Positions 22,302 to 31,510 of a DNA stretch of 64,000 nt are shown here, piece by piece. A program made the position numbers and the translations under genes. How positions within the stretch are numbered: the first letter of the stretch is position 1; the number at the start of each line of letters is the position of its first letter. The notes beneath the pieces are model-generated. The model had not been told where the DNA came from. It saw only the letters and a program-made list of their open reading frames with translations, and ran no database searches. Source of the DNA: a virus; the IMG/VR virus record IMGVR_UViG_3300023278_002893, positions 1 through 64,000 of that record. One strand, given 5' to 3'.

Positions 22302-23276
22302 ATGACGCACCCTCTTACGGGTAACGTGCAGTGGAAGTTTTGGCAGCCCTATCTACAAGCGAAGGTTACATTCCTGGTGATGGGGATGAAGGGAGACAAG
22401 GCGACCACAAGCTCCGCGGTGCCAGAAAGTACTTGCCGAGAGGGTATCCTGGAAAACATGAGGACCCATCTACACGACAAGGTGCTGGAGCACCGGAGTT
22501 CGTGGAGAGACGACGGTACTCACCGCCGTATAGCACGGATTCGCCTGTTCGATGAGCGCCTTCAGGAAACTATGGCTGGAGGGAACCAGCTACGAGTTTC
22601 CGAGAACGGTCTCAAAAGACTGGGCGAACACGACGCTAAGCTCTCGAAGGATTCGATTGCCAAATTCCTTATGGTGGCCGATGCGGTCGTGGGTATCCCC
22701 AGTATTCTGCTGTCCCACATGCGTCCAGAAGGGGAGTGGTGGAGATCAGATCCCGACAAATGCATCCGAGCCAACTACGTCTGTTGGAACGGTACCGATA
22801 ACTGGTTCCTAAGGCACCCCGCCCTGCTCTCAGTGGCGACGGGGCTATACCGACAAGCGGGGATGCTCCACGGGCATGGGTTCAGTGATCAGATACTGGA
22901 GTGTGTGTCCAGGGAGGACGTAGAGGAGGCTTTGACCACAGGTGACACGGATCTCGCAGAAAGGCTCGCCAAGAAGTTGCGACCGTGGATCGAAGTACCC
23001 GTTGGTATAGAGGGGAGCCCGTGTAATTATCCATTCCCGATCGGGCAATGGAAGAGATTTGATTATCTCCAGCGTGCCCAAAGACGCCACAACTACAAGA
23101 AGGTATTCGGTGGGAGCTTTTACGACAGTTGGGGACTGGAGGAGATCGGCAACGGTGAGGAGTGGTTAGGAACATTGGATTATTGGGGACGTCCTGGGAA
23201 GGAGAACCCCCCGTACGACACCCCCGTAAGACTGGGGACTGTGAAAAGGAGGACACGGAGTGCCTCTAAGTCTTAA
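22302..23276 (+). CDS. Unknown protein, paralogue 2 of a local pair (324 aa)
   Basis: See the 21095 entry: homologous over roughly residues 120-240, with conserved WWRSD, RHPALLS, TGLYRQ and DQILE. The N-terminal third differs, so the copies may bind different partners. Function unknown. The end overlaps the next gene by 17 nt. Confidence 0.75.
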   Translation: MTHPLTGNVQWKFWQPYLQAKVTFLVMGMKGDKATTSSAVPESTCREGILENMRTHLHDKVLEHRSSWRDDGTHRRIARIRLFDERLQETMAGGNQLRVSENGLKRLGEHDAKLSKDSIAKFLMVADAVVGIPSILLSHMRPEGEWWRSDPDKCIRANYVCWNGTDNWFLRHPALLSVATGLYRQAGMLHGHGFSDQILECVSREDVEEALTTGDTDLAERLAKKLRPWIEVPVGIEGSPCNYPFPIGQWKRFDYLQRAQRRHNYKKVFGGSFYDSWGLEEIGNGEEWLGTLDYWGRPGKENPPYDTPVRLGTVKRRTRSASKS

Positions 23277-23745
23277 GAGGAAACTCGAACGATCTGCAAC
23301 GGTTGATACCGTGAAATTCATAGTACCTTATATATTTCTACCCCCTCGCTTCAAGGATATTTCTAAAAACCGTAACATGATTCTATTCGTTGATCTTGAT
23401 CTCGTAACACACGTTCAATGGGAAGGATCTTTGCTGGACGGTGATCTCCCTCTGAAAACAAAAGCGGTGAAGAGATTGGTCAAGGAATGCTTCAGAAACA
23501 TGAAGAAGTATCAGATCGATCTAAAAACCTTCTCAAAATTCGTCGGGGAGTGGGGTGAGAATCCTTTTTGGGGTCGACGGACAGAAAATTTAGGTACAGA
23601 CCATAAACCAAAGTCTGCAGAAAAAAGAGATGAAACTGAAGTACCTGCTGTCGTAGGGGGAAAACTGGAGACAGTACAAATATCGGATTTTTTGGAGGGG
23701 ATGGGAGGTGAGAGTCCAATGCCCTCAGGTCCCCTAGATTGGTGA
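23260..23745 (+). CDS. Hypothetical protein, 161 aa
   Basis: GTG start, with GGAGGACACGGA upstream, within the end of the previous gene. Basic first half, acidic Gly/Pro-rich tail. Unrecognised. Confidence 0.65.
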   Translation: MPLSLKRKLERSATVDTVKFIVPYIFLPPRFKDISKNRNMILFVDLDLVTHVQWEGSLLDGDLPLKTKAVKRLVKECFRNMKKYQIDLKTFSKFVGEWGENPFWGRRTENLGTDHKPKSAEKRDETEVPAVVGGKLETVQISDFLEGMGGESPMPSGPLDW

Positions 23746-23751
23746 GGTACT

Positions 23752-24420
23752 ATGAGCAAAGGTTTAATCTACGTCATGGACATGGAGTCCTCTCTGAGTG
23801 ACGCGCTTGCACGGAGAGTGGTTGATATGGATCAGCACATGATTTACCGTAAATGGGACATGGCGATCGATCCCACACAGGAGGTGAGCGCTTACAAAGA
23901 TGTGCTCAAAGGAATTATCATCTCCGGGTCTGTAAAGAACATCAACAGTAAGAAAGTAGACCCACCACAACTTCCCGCTATCTTCTTCGAGTTGGGAGTT
24001 CCCATTCTGGGGATCTGCTACGGTCATCAGCTGCTGGGACATTTAGCCGGGCAAAAGATAATACGTTGCTGGGACGAATCCGATCTCGAGAAAAGGACTC
24101 CCGCCAATCGCAAGAAGGACAAGGGGGAACAGGGCCCGACCATGCTCACACTTACGGAAGATGGTCAGAAATCCAAGTTATTCGAAGGTTTGGCTAAATC
24201 TTTTCCCGTCTGGATGAAGCATAACTGGATGGTAGAGGCTCTTCCCACCCCCAACTGGAAACTAACTGCGTCTACAGGGAAGTGTGGAGTTGCTGCTATG
24301 GAAGTGGGTAACATCTATTCCGTTCAGTTCCATCCAGAACCTTTTAACTCCCTGTTTGGAAAGATTATTTTACATAACTTCATGCAGAACATTTGTGGAG
24401 TAGAGACTCCTTACTTCTAA
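23752..24420 (+). CDS. Class I glutamine amidotransferase (GATase1, GMP-synthase-like domain)
   Basis: 222 aa, single GATase1 domain. Nucleophile Cys89 in LGICYGHQLL, catalytic His194 and Glu196 in FHPEP. These domains hydrolyse glutamine and pass ammonia to a partner enzyme. No GMP-synthase ATP-binding domain is attached, so the partner is elsewhere, possibly one of the amidoligases or ATP-grasp proteins downstream (inference). Confidence 0.88.
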   Translation: MSKGLIYVMDMESSLSDALARRVVDMDQHMIYRKWDMAIDPTQEVSAYKDVLKGIIISGSVKNINSKKVDPPQLPAIFFELGVPILGICYGHQLLGHLAGQKIIRCWDESDLEKRTPANRKKDKGEQGPTMLTLTEDGQKSKLFEGLAKSFPVWMKHNWMVEALPTPNWKLTASTGKCGVAAMEVGNIYSVQFHPEPFNSLFGKIILHNFMQNICGVETPYF

Positions 24421-24436
24421 GGAATAAGGAACTATT

Positions 24437-25873
24437 ATGAAGCGCTATGTCAGTGTAGAGGGACAGCTACATGAGATTCCCCGCTACTCGAAGTCGTCGA
24501 TAGTTACAGCGGTGACGGCCTACGGCGCAGAGCGCGGCGTTCAGTTCAAGAAATACACCTTCCACCCCGAACCCAACAGTTATGTCAACTGCAAGACACG
24601 CCGCTACGATGAAATGGAATGGTCAGAAATGGCCACGGAGCCTCTGAGTAAATTCACTCCGAAGAAAATTGATCTCAAGAAAAAACAAAAAGAGATGGGT
24701 AATAAGGAGGAATGGAAAAATGCATGGAAAGCGGGGTGGGATCAGGGCCCCGCACAACAAAAATCTACTATTGAGGGGGGTACAAAAGACATGGGAATCC
24801 TGATGCCTAAAATGAAAAAACAACCCCGAAGCGGGAGTATTACCGGATCGCGGGTAATAATAAACCCCTCATCAACTAACGGCGGGTACACCGGCACAGT
24901 AGTCGGGTATGTTCCTGAGATGGAAGAAGACAGATATAACTCACAAACCGACGTCTTAGTGTGCCTGGATGAATACAACCGTCACCACACCTCATACCCC
25001 CAATACACCGGAGCAGGACACGGGTGTGCGATCGGTCGAAGTAATCTTACCAAACTCAGAAACCCCAAATGGGGGCAAGTGCCGGAGGGAGTTGGGGTGT
25101 ATGTTCCTTCTTCCTTTGAACATGATGGGGTAACATTCCGAGCGGGTGAGAAGGGGCGCATAGTTGAGTTCAACGATACACCTAAGAAGAAGATCGGTAT
25201 TAACTGGAATAAATCCAGGGGGTGTTTCGGCATAAGGAAAGACAGCCAAGGCGTAAGGTGGACGAATATATGGTTTGTGCCGCGGTCGGCGGTAAAGATA
25301 GGATTCTGTGAGTCTGGAGATCTCACTCAGAATATGGTGATCTGGCCCGAGGACGCTGGAGGGATCCACGAACACAAGTTCAACATCGGTGACCTTGTCA
25401 CAGTCCCAGCAAATAGTGTAAGGAAGCAGCGGCGGTCAGCTTTTACCAGTGTGAGGGATTCAAATGACGATGAACGTTCCGTGCTGCCCGGCGGCACGGT
25501 ATTGGAAATCATATCACCTTCGGATGCGTCAGGAGTTTGGAGGTGCCAAATACTTGGAGCATGTGACACCAGACTTATCGAAACGAACACCGACGTCTAT
25601 CAATCAGAACTCACACCCCTAAGCCACCCCGAAAGATTCTTCCGGGTCGGGCAAACGGTAGAGATTACCGCAGAGATAGACTTTCGAGTTACCGCCACGT
25701 CCAAAATAATAACGCTACAAGGGAAGAAAGGCACCGTAGTACTCCCTACCGACGGGGACGGGGATGTAGGGATAGAGTTTCCGGAAGAAATAGGAGCGGG
25801 ATCTCTGGATGGAGCAGGGGCAGAGGGGAGATGTCTTTACGTGGGGGCATCAGGAGTTAAGTTTTCAGAATAG
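24437..25873 (+). CDS. Large hypothetical protein with repeated small beta domains, 478 aa
   Basis: Unrecognised. After a charged linker (about residues 70-135) there are at least three beta-rich segments beginning with FxxGxxV-type turns (for example HKFNIGDLVTVP and RFFRVGQTVEIT), consistent with SH3-like or KOW-like repeats. Located upstream of the RNA polymerase, so a role in nucleic-acid binding is possible but unproven. Confidence 0.65.
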   Translation: MKRYVSVEGQLHEIPRYSKSSIVTAVTAYGAERGVQFKKYTFHPEPNSYVNCKTRRYDEMEWSEMATEPLSKFTPKKIDLKKKQKEMGNKEEWKNAWKAGWDQGPAQQKSTIEGGTKDMGILMPKMKKQPRSGSITGSRVIINPSSTNGGYTGTVVGYVPEMEEDRYNSQTDVLVCLDEYNRHHTSYPQYTGAGHGCAIGRSNLTKLRNPKWGQVPEGVGVYVPSSFEHDGVTFRAGEKGRIVEFNDTPKKKIGINWNKSRGCFGIRKDSQGVRWTNIWFVPRSAVKIGFCESGDLTQNMVIWPEDAGGIHEHKFNIGDLVTVPANSVRKQRRSAFTSVRDSNDDERSVLPGGTVLEIISPSDASGVWRCQILGACDTRLIETNTDVYQSELTPLSHPERFFRVGQTVEITAEIDFRVTATSKIITLQGKKGTVVLPTDGDGDVGIEFPEEIGAGSLDGAGAEGRCLYVGASGVKFSE

Positions 25874-25919
25874 AGGGGTGTAGTTTCTGCGTCTTTTGAG
25901 TGTGAGGAGAAGTGATAAA

Positions 25920-26642
25920 TTGAAGCCTGTAATTCAGAGAGTCCGTGTGGGCGACGTCCTTCGGGGAACACGGAATTTACGAAACTATCTGAGAGTTTGC
26001 TCCCATCTACGTTGCGTCAAGGCTATGAGCGTCAATTATCCACCATCTGAAGCTAAATCTTTCTTGTACACTCCAAGCAAATTAGACGAGTTTATTGTCG
26101 CAGCAAACACCCACGAGAGGTTTGCTGTCTGGAGTAGGAACAAGAATGTATGCCTAGTTTTCGTCAAGGGGGCGGGGGGTTCTTCCCATTCAACACAGAT
26201 GTCGCCTGAGATCTTCGCACGCTGGTTCATACGAACTGAAAATAGGCGGCCGGATATCTCAAGTTGGCCCAATTATGCATACTGCCTGTGGGCAACGCTT
26301 CAGATGAACACATGGAGGAATCCCCACACCCCGATTAGCTTCTACGGCGGAACGGGTAGTAGGGAAAACCGTCCCTTCGCTGCAGACACGGCTATATCTT
26401 CAGTCACCGTCCGGGAAGCTGTTACGGAATCAGTTCATCAGGGCGTGTTCAGGAACCTCACTCGTACAAAGAACAACAAAACTCCACAGCCAAAGTACTT
26501 CACGTCAATGGGAGCGCCCGGGCCTGATTTGAAAGACATACCTATTCTACGTAAAGAACTGGAAATATTCTATAGAGACCCTCGAATAGTGTCCAAAGCT
26601 AAGACTGCTGGCCTCGTATTCGAACCTAACGAATACTTTTGA
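25920..26642 (+). CDS. Hypothetical protein, 240 aa
   Basis: Start chosen as TTG 25920, with GAGGAG 9 nt upstream; an in-frame TTG at 25896 would add eight residues. Mixed alpha/beta and basic. No domain recognised. Directly upstream of the RNA polymerase gene with a 91-bp gap that holds no further gene or clear promoter. Confidence 0.65.
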   Translation: MKPVIQRVRVGDVLRGTRNLRNYLRVCSHLRCVKAMSVNYPPSEAKSFLYTPSKLDEFIVAANTHERFAVWSRNKNVCLVFVKGAGGSSHSTQMSPEIFARWFIRTENRRPDISSWPNYAYCLWATLQMNTWRNPHTPISFYGGTGSRENRPFAADTAISSVTVREAVTESVHQGVFRNLTRTKNNKTPQPKYFTSMGAPGPDLKDIPILRKELEIFYRDPRIVSKAKTAGLVFEPNEYF

Positions 26643-26733
26643 AAGTAGTTCACAGACAATAACACCAAGAACTAACTAAAACCACCATCAGCTGATTCAA
26701 ACCGCAAAAACAATCATCCACTAGGAGAAAACG

Positions 26734-29700
26734 TTGAAGAATTTCGCTACGATCTTGAAGGCCATTACTCAAGATCAACTTCACCGGTTCAACAACCGCA
26801 TGCGCGCAAGTGGAAATACTCTTAATTTGAACGTAGAAATACGCGAAGAGAGTTTGAACATCTGTGTGGATTTCCGCACGCAAGACGAAGTAGGTACTCT
26901 GATCATTCCGCAACTTCGAAAGAACGAGTTTGGCAATTATGTCATAGGAGATCGAGTCGATCGAGCGATGTGCCCTTTCATGGTGGTCATGGACGGCAAC
27001 CCGCAACACATCAGCTACGAGAAGATGATTCTCGCAATGCTGAGCATGAACATGGAGGATCTCTTCCCCGAGCAGGGAAAGAGGAACCAAATTGGCAAGA
27101 TCCTTTGGGCGTTCTATCAAAAGAGAGGACGTCTCACGCTGGGTCAGTGCCAGAAGTTCCTCAACCAACGACTGTTCAATGCTCTGCCCCTGAGTGGAAC
27201 CTCCATGCAGGACTGGGCGATGAACCACCGCGTAATGATCTTCGATCCAATCTTCGACACTCTGAATCCCCCGGAGAAATTGGCATACCAGAGGCGCAAG
27301 AATGAATTGCTCCACCCCTGGTCCTCCATCGGAATATCCGAGGGTGCCGCCGCTACGCGGAACTACATACTCCAGAAGGATCTGAGAAACATCACTGCGT
27401 TTGGTAACAGGCACCATAACCCAATCCGAAATCTGTATTCTACCCTAGGAATGAAGGGCCCAGAAGCACCCTTGGTGATCTCCGAGGCTGCCGCGCGGTT
27501 GGAAGATCAAGGAATCGTGCGGGGTGGTTGGAACTGGATGACCGTGTTCCTGGATCTTCCCGAGACCTTCGAGGATCAAATCCTTGTTTCTGGTCGGCAT
27601 GCAGGTAAGACGGTGACCTACGAGAGAACCTTCACCGTGTTCGGTGAAGAGTCAGTAAATGTTGGAGATAACATCCTCAAGGGGAGAGTAATCGGAACCA
27701 ACGAGGACGAGAGCTCCATATATTTCGACATTGATTGCGAGCGTGCGGAAGTAATCGAGTGTAAGAACGGTAATGTGCCCTTCGACGGCCAGGATCAGCC
27801 AGTACGTATTGTTGTTCTCCGAGTCGTGTATACTTTCAAAGAGGGTTTCAAGATTACAAATCAGCACGGGAACAAGGGTATCGTAAAGGTCCTGCCTGAC
27901 CTCGGCACCGTTCAAGATCCAGTTCGTGGTGAAGTACCGATCGACGTGATCGTATCTGCCAAGTCCGTACAGAAGCGCAAGAACTTCGGTCAGATTCTCG
28001 AAGCGCTTGCCACTCGGGTCACCGGGCCGAAGAAGCGAATGGCTGTTCCCGACGATCTTCGTATCGAAGTAGCGCAGATCGAAAAGAAACTGGTCTCTGC
28101 TGGGTACCAAAAAGAAGGTACCTGCAAGGTCATCACGCCTTGGGGAGAATTCGATTCAATCTGTGGTTGGGTTCACTGGGGAGTCACCAAGACTCCTGAG
28201 GAACAACTCTGGCAGGGAAGGGATGTAAAGGCGACCAACCAACGGGGTCTTCGCATCCGAGGCAACAAGGTATCTCCCATCGAATTGAAAGCAATGACCA
28301 CCCTCTTCGGGCCCCGCTCGCAAGTGGTAAAGGAAGTGCTCTCACATCGACAAGGCCAGGACGAGGTCAGGGAGCTTCTGGACATCGTACGGGGAATGTC
28401 AGGTCTTTACCGAGACAACCTTCCCACGATCGATCCGGCCACTTTCGTATACAAACCGTCGGGTATGGGAACCTTCCATGACCAGGAAGCTCTCGTAGGA
28501 ACGGTGGCGGACGAAGAAATGTTCCCGGTCGGATGCTATATCCAACTCCCCTTCCGACTTCTGGTATCCATTCCGGATGACAGGAGTAAGGGGATACAAG
28601 AAGGTATCGCAGGTGAGAATGCCTACGAGCGATTGGGTACGGGGACTCGATACTTTGAGTTCGATCGCCTGATGGTTCCTTCTGCTGCTCTGCGACAACC
28701 GTGGAGGCACGCAACGGGAAAGCTCGGTCTGGCAGACATCGCCACACAGTTGAATCAGATACTGGAAGGTATTGATCGACTGGCACTTGGTGAGATTAAG
28801 GAGGCACAGCTCTCCACTCTAATCTTCCGCTACCTGCACCACATCGGACGTTCCCTCTCCACGAAGAACGGTAAGATCAGCACCTATGCAATGTCAACTC
28901 GCTACCCCTGGTCTTCTAAAGCCACTGCAATTCTCGGCTGCGGCCTGGAGACAAACTGGGTGGAGATCCACAAGGACATGGCACGAGACCTCAAGGTCGA
29001 GACCGGTGATTATGTCATGGTAGAACGTTTCCCGTGTTTGGGATTCATGTCAACGCGTATCCAGCGAGTGAAGGTGACCGACGATCCAGAGGCAAAGTAT
29101 GTCATCCGGGTCAGCGGCAATAGCCTGGGTTCAATGAACCTGGACTTCGATGGCGATGTTATTTATCTGATGAGCTTCCACACAGAGGGTGCCAAAGCGG
29201 AGTTGGAGCACAACTTCCACAACCCACACCCGAAGGTCAAGGAAGTCATCGACCGTCTGAACAACAAGAAGCAGCCAATGACCCGGACCATGACCCTCCA
29301 GGAAATGGAGATCATGTCCTTCGATCCAATGAGCCCAGAAGAGCACGCCGAGTTGAACGCCACATCCCTTGCTGTAAAACTCTGGACAGGGCCGACGATC
29401 GCACTTTGCTACAGCATGATGCGAATCGTGGAGGGAAATATCCCCTACGAAGACCGTGAAGCGCACATCAACATCGAGGTCTTCCTTGATAAGGTGGGTA
29501 ACTCTGTCTTCTCCCAGAAGCACGGAACGAAGAGCCTCAGAGAAGAGTGTGTGGAAGCGGTGTGTCTTGCCAAGCCGGAGGCACTGGTAGAATTGGGCTT
29601 CCCTGTAAGGGAGAGCGCCCAGCTCTGCAACATCATCCGTTCCTATGCCTCGAAGTTGGGTGTTCGAACCGACGAGGAACTTCTGGCACATTATAAACGC

Positions 29701-29898
29701 CACGTGGAAGAAGGAAAAGCAACCATCGTTAGTGCTATTGTGCGGCGCTTCCACAAGACCTACTTTGCAACCCGATCCAATCTCCACCCGCTTGATCTTT
29801 TGGAGCACCTGGAGCAAGAACCACGAGATCTCGTATCCTACCTGGTACAACAAACACTGGAGGGAGGAGATCGCGATAAGGAACTTAAGGTCGTATAG
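26734..29898 (+). CDS. Single-chain multisubunit-type RNA polymerase (fused beta and beta' catalytic cores)
   Basis: 1054 aa. Beta-type motifs come first: FEDQILVS (279-286; compare FEDSILVS of cellular beta), then Lys373 and Lys381 in a GFKI...HGNKG segment, with the same 8-residue spacing as E. coli beta Lys1065/Lys1073, then NFGQILEALA (compare NIGQILE). The beta' motif follows: VERFP...(compare LNRAPTL) and NLDFDGD with Asp804/806/808, the Mg-binding triad. So both double-psi barrels sit in one chain about 40% the length of beta plus beta'. It should transcribe DNA in the host cytoplasm. Alternatives are a YonO-like or RNA-silencing-type polymerase, but the motifs are closer to cellular beta/beta'. 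AGGAG precedes the start, which is TTG at 26734. Confidence 0.9.
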   Translation: MKNFATILKAITQDQLHRFNNRMRASGNTLNLNVEIREESLNICVDFRTQDEVGTLIIPQLRKNEFGNYVIGDRVDRAMCPFMVVMDGNPQHISYEKMILAMLSMNMEDLFPEQGKRNQIGKILWAFYQKRGRLTLGQCQKFLNQRLFNALPLSGTSMQDWAMNHRVMIFDPIFDTLNPPEKLAYQRRKNELLHPWSSIGISEGAAATRNYILQKDLRNITAFGNRHHNPIRNLYSTLGMKGPEAPLVISEAAARLEDQGIVRGGWNWMTVFLDLPETFEDQILVSGRHAGKTVTYERTFTVFGEESVNVGDNILKGRVIGTNEDESSIYFDIDCERAEVIECKNGNVPFDGQDQPVRIVVLRVVYTFKEGFKITNQHGNKGIVKVLPDLGTVQDPVRGEVPIDVIVSAKSVQKRKNFGQILEALATRVTGPKKRMAVPDDLRIEVAQIEKKLVSAGYQKEGTCKVITPWGEFDSICGWVHWGVTKTPEEQLWQGRDVKATNQRGLRIRGNKVSPIELKAMTTLFGPRSQVVKEVLSHRQGQDEVRELLDIVRGMSGLYRDNLPTIDPATFVYKPSGMGTFHDQEALVGTVADEEMFPVGCYIQLPFRLLVSIPDDRSKGIQEGIAGENAYERLGTGTRYFEFDRLMVPSAALRQPWRHATGKLGLADIATQLNQILEGIDRLALGEIKEAQLSTLIFRYLHHIGRSLSTKNGKISTYAMSTRYPWSSKATAILGCGLETNWVEIHKDMARDLKVETGDYVMVERFPCLGFMSTRIQRVKVTDDPEAKYVIRVSGNSLGSMNLDFDGDVIYLMSFHTEGAKAELEHNFHNPHPKVKEVIDRLNNKKQPMTRTMTLQEMEIMSFDPMSPEEHAELNATSLAVKLWTGPTIALCYSMMRIVEGNIPYEDREAHINIEVFLDKVGNSVFSQKHGTKSLREECVEAVCLAKPEALVELGFPVRESAQLCNIIRSYASKLGVRTDEELLAHYKRHVEEGKATIVSAIVRRFHKTYFATRSNLHPLDLLEHLEQEPRDLVSYLVQQTLEGGDRDKELKVV

Positions 29899-29919
29899 AT
29901 AACGGCCTGTATTTGAGAA

Positions 29920-29945
29920 GGGGGAGGGGCAATACCTCTCCCCCC
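29920..29945 (+). other. GC-rich stem-loop after the RNA polymerase gene
   Basis: GGGGGAG/CTCCCCC stem, 22 bp after the stop, no U-tract. Possible mRNA-end structure or pause site. Confidence 0.5.
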
Positions 29946-29964
29946 TCCTCTTGGAGTAATCATA

Positions 29965-30510
29965 ATGATCCCGGGAAATATCCTAGCGAACAGAAGCACG
30001 TGCGAAGATGCGATCGCGCGCACAGCGAAAGTTGGCGGAGAAACAATGAAGGCTCTTTTGAAAACCTTCTCCCTCAAGGAACTGAAGGTAATCAAAAAGT
30101 ATCCGGAGCTGGTAAGTAGGATCGCAGAAATTGCTAAATACACTAAAATTCAGTTGAAAACCCACCTTGCGGAAAAATATAATATCAATTCCGTCCAGTC
30201 AACGGGGGATGTCTGGATAGAAGCAGAGGGACTGGAAGACTTGGAACCGGAATGGTTAGTAGGCGGTAAGGATTGTAGATACAAAGGTATACTCCCCATG
30301 AGTGGGTGGTATCTTTCTTACTCCGAACCCGAAAATGCATTCGAACCGTGGGCTCGGAACCTTTTGCTGCAAGAAGTTCGTGAGAATCTGTGGTTCAGGT
30401 GGATGGAACACAAAACGAAATCCACGTCGAGCAGTAAGAAATCCAAATCGAGCGAGGAACTGGCAGAAGACTGGGAATATTATGTTGGGTCTGGTGGCCA
30501 ATTCCTCTAA
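29965..30510 (+). CDS. Hypothetical protein, 181 aa
   Basis: TTGGAG precedes the ATG. Basic helical N-terminus, Ser/Lys-rich linker near residue 155, acidic end. Lies between the RNA polymerase and SSB, so perhaps an accessory factor; no motif supports this directly. Confidence 0.7.
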   Translation: MIPGNILANRSTCEDAIARTAKVGGETMKALLKTFSLKELKVIKKYPELVSRIAEIAKYTKIQLKTHLAEKYNINSVQSTGDVWIEAEGLEDLEPEWLVGGKDCRYKGILPMSGWYLSYSEPENAFEPWARNLLLQEVRENLWFRWMEHKTKSTSSSKKSKSSEELAEDWEYYVGSGGQFL

Positions 30511-30519
30511 GAGGTAACA

Positions 30520-30894
30520 ATGCATTACCTAAACAGTGTAAACATTGCGGGGTATCTGACGCGAGATCCAACGGGTAATTCTACCAACAAAGGTATTCCA
30601 AGAGTTAAATTCAGTGTGACTTTGAATCATCCCGTGAAGAAAATCCCATACCATATGAAATGCGTGGCTTGGGGAGAAAGAGCAGCGCAGATCCTAAGAT
30701 ACGCAGCGAGGGGTCAAGAAATTATTGTCTCCGGCGAGTTTGAAAACTCCACATGGAAAGATAAACACGGAACGAGTCACACTACTACAGAAATCGTGGT
30801 AGATACCTTCAACCTGGGTACAAAATCCAAGCGGGAAGAGGGAGTAGGTGATGCCAATCTCCGTAGGCCATCACCAATTGTTATACCAGAGTAG
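30520..30894 (+). CDS. ssb: Single-stranded DNA-binding protein (SSB)
   Basis: 124 aa with an SSB OB fold: NIAGYLTRDP start, VKFSVTLN strand, MKCVAWGERAAQIL and ARGQEIIVSGEFE. Coats single-stranded DNA during replication and recombination. The tail is short and Pro-rich and lacks the acidic DDDIPF tip of bacterial SSBs, so it may not recruit host SSB partners. AGAGG precedes the ATG. Confidence 0.88.
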   Translation: MHYLNSVNIAGYLTRDPTGNSTNKGIPRVKFSVTLNHPVKKIPYHMKCVAWGERAAQILRYAARGQEIIVSGEFENSTWKDKHGTSHTTTEIVVDTFNLGTKSKREEGVGDANLRRPSPIVIPE

Positions 30895-30979
30895 TGAAAA
30901 TTTAATCCACATTATTATAAAGAGATCCAATGAAGTAGTATTTTAATAAGACTTTATGTCTAATAAGGAAACCTATATT

Positions 30980-31510
30980 ATGCCATATACCAATCGTGAT
31001 TTTCCAGGTCGGAAATTCTCAAATACCAAAGAGCAAGAAGATGCGCAAGAAAAAAGAAACTCGATAGAACAAGAAATCTCCGAAAGACAAACCAGAGATA
31101 ACACGATCACTTGTGTCACAGCGACTATAATTCCTGCCCCACAAAGCGTATTAGAGCGTCGGTTATTAGAAGCAGAACGTCGAATCGATGAACTAAATCG
31201 TATAATTGAGAAGGGGCCCCCAAAAACATCCACCCTGAACAAGGATAATCTACCAATAGGAATGATTCTCCAAGGACAAAGTAAGGGTAAAGATTACACC
31301 CTAGAAATATTGGAAGAGGATTACCTATGCAGTACGGGTGATATCGTACCTTCGCTATCGGCCGCGGCTGGTCGCGTATCTGGAGTCAGAAGAAGCGGTT
31401 GGGAATTCTGGACAGATAGGAAAGGTACCCCTATAGGGACAATAACTGGAAGGTTCAATAAAGATGAGTGTTCAGACCCATTCGGAGCCATTGCAATGCC
31501 CGGAGTGTGA
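30980..31510 (+). CDS. Coiled-coil protein with a RAMA/DUF2924-like C-terminus, 176 aa
   Basis: Start at ATG 30980, with AAGGAA upstream; an in-frame ATG at 30956 has no site. Residues about 20-85 form a charged coiled coil. The C-terminal part (YTLEILEEDY...SLSAAAGRVSG...GWEFW) matches the pattern of the small RAMA or DUF2924 domains, often linked to DNA modification systems. Role here unknown. The 80 bp upstream are AT-rich with no gene. Overlaps the next gene by 47 nt. Confidence 0.6.
   Translation: MPYTNRDFPGRKFSNTKEQEDAQEKRNSIEQEISERQTRDNTITCVTATIIPAPQSVLERRLLEAERRIDELNRIIEKGPPKTSTLNKDNLPIGMILQGQSKGKDYTLEILEEDYLCSTGDIVPSLSAAAGRVSGVRRSGWEFWTDRKGTPIGTITGRFNKDECSDPFGAIAMPGV

Noticed and set aside
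26650-27417. Antisense ORF of 255 codons
   Set aside because: Runs opposite the RNA polymerase start; composition follows the sense codons.
29131-29853. Long antisense ORF (240 codons)
   Set aside because: Shadow of the RNA polymerase gene; no ribosome-binding site and no family signature.
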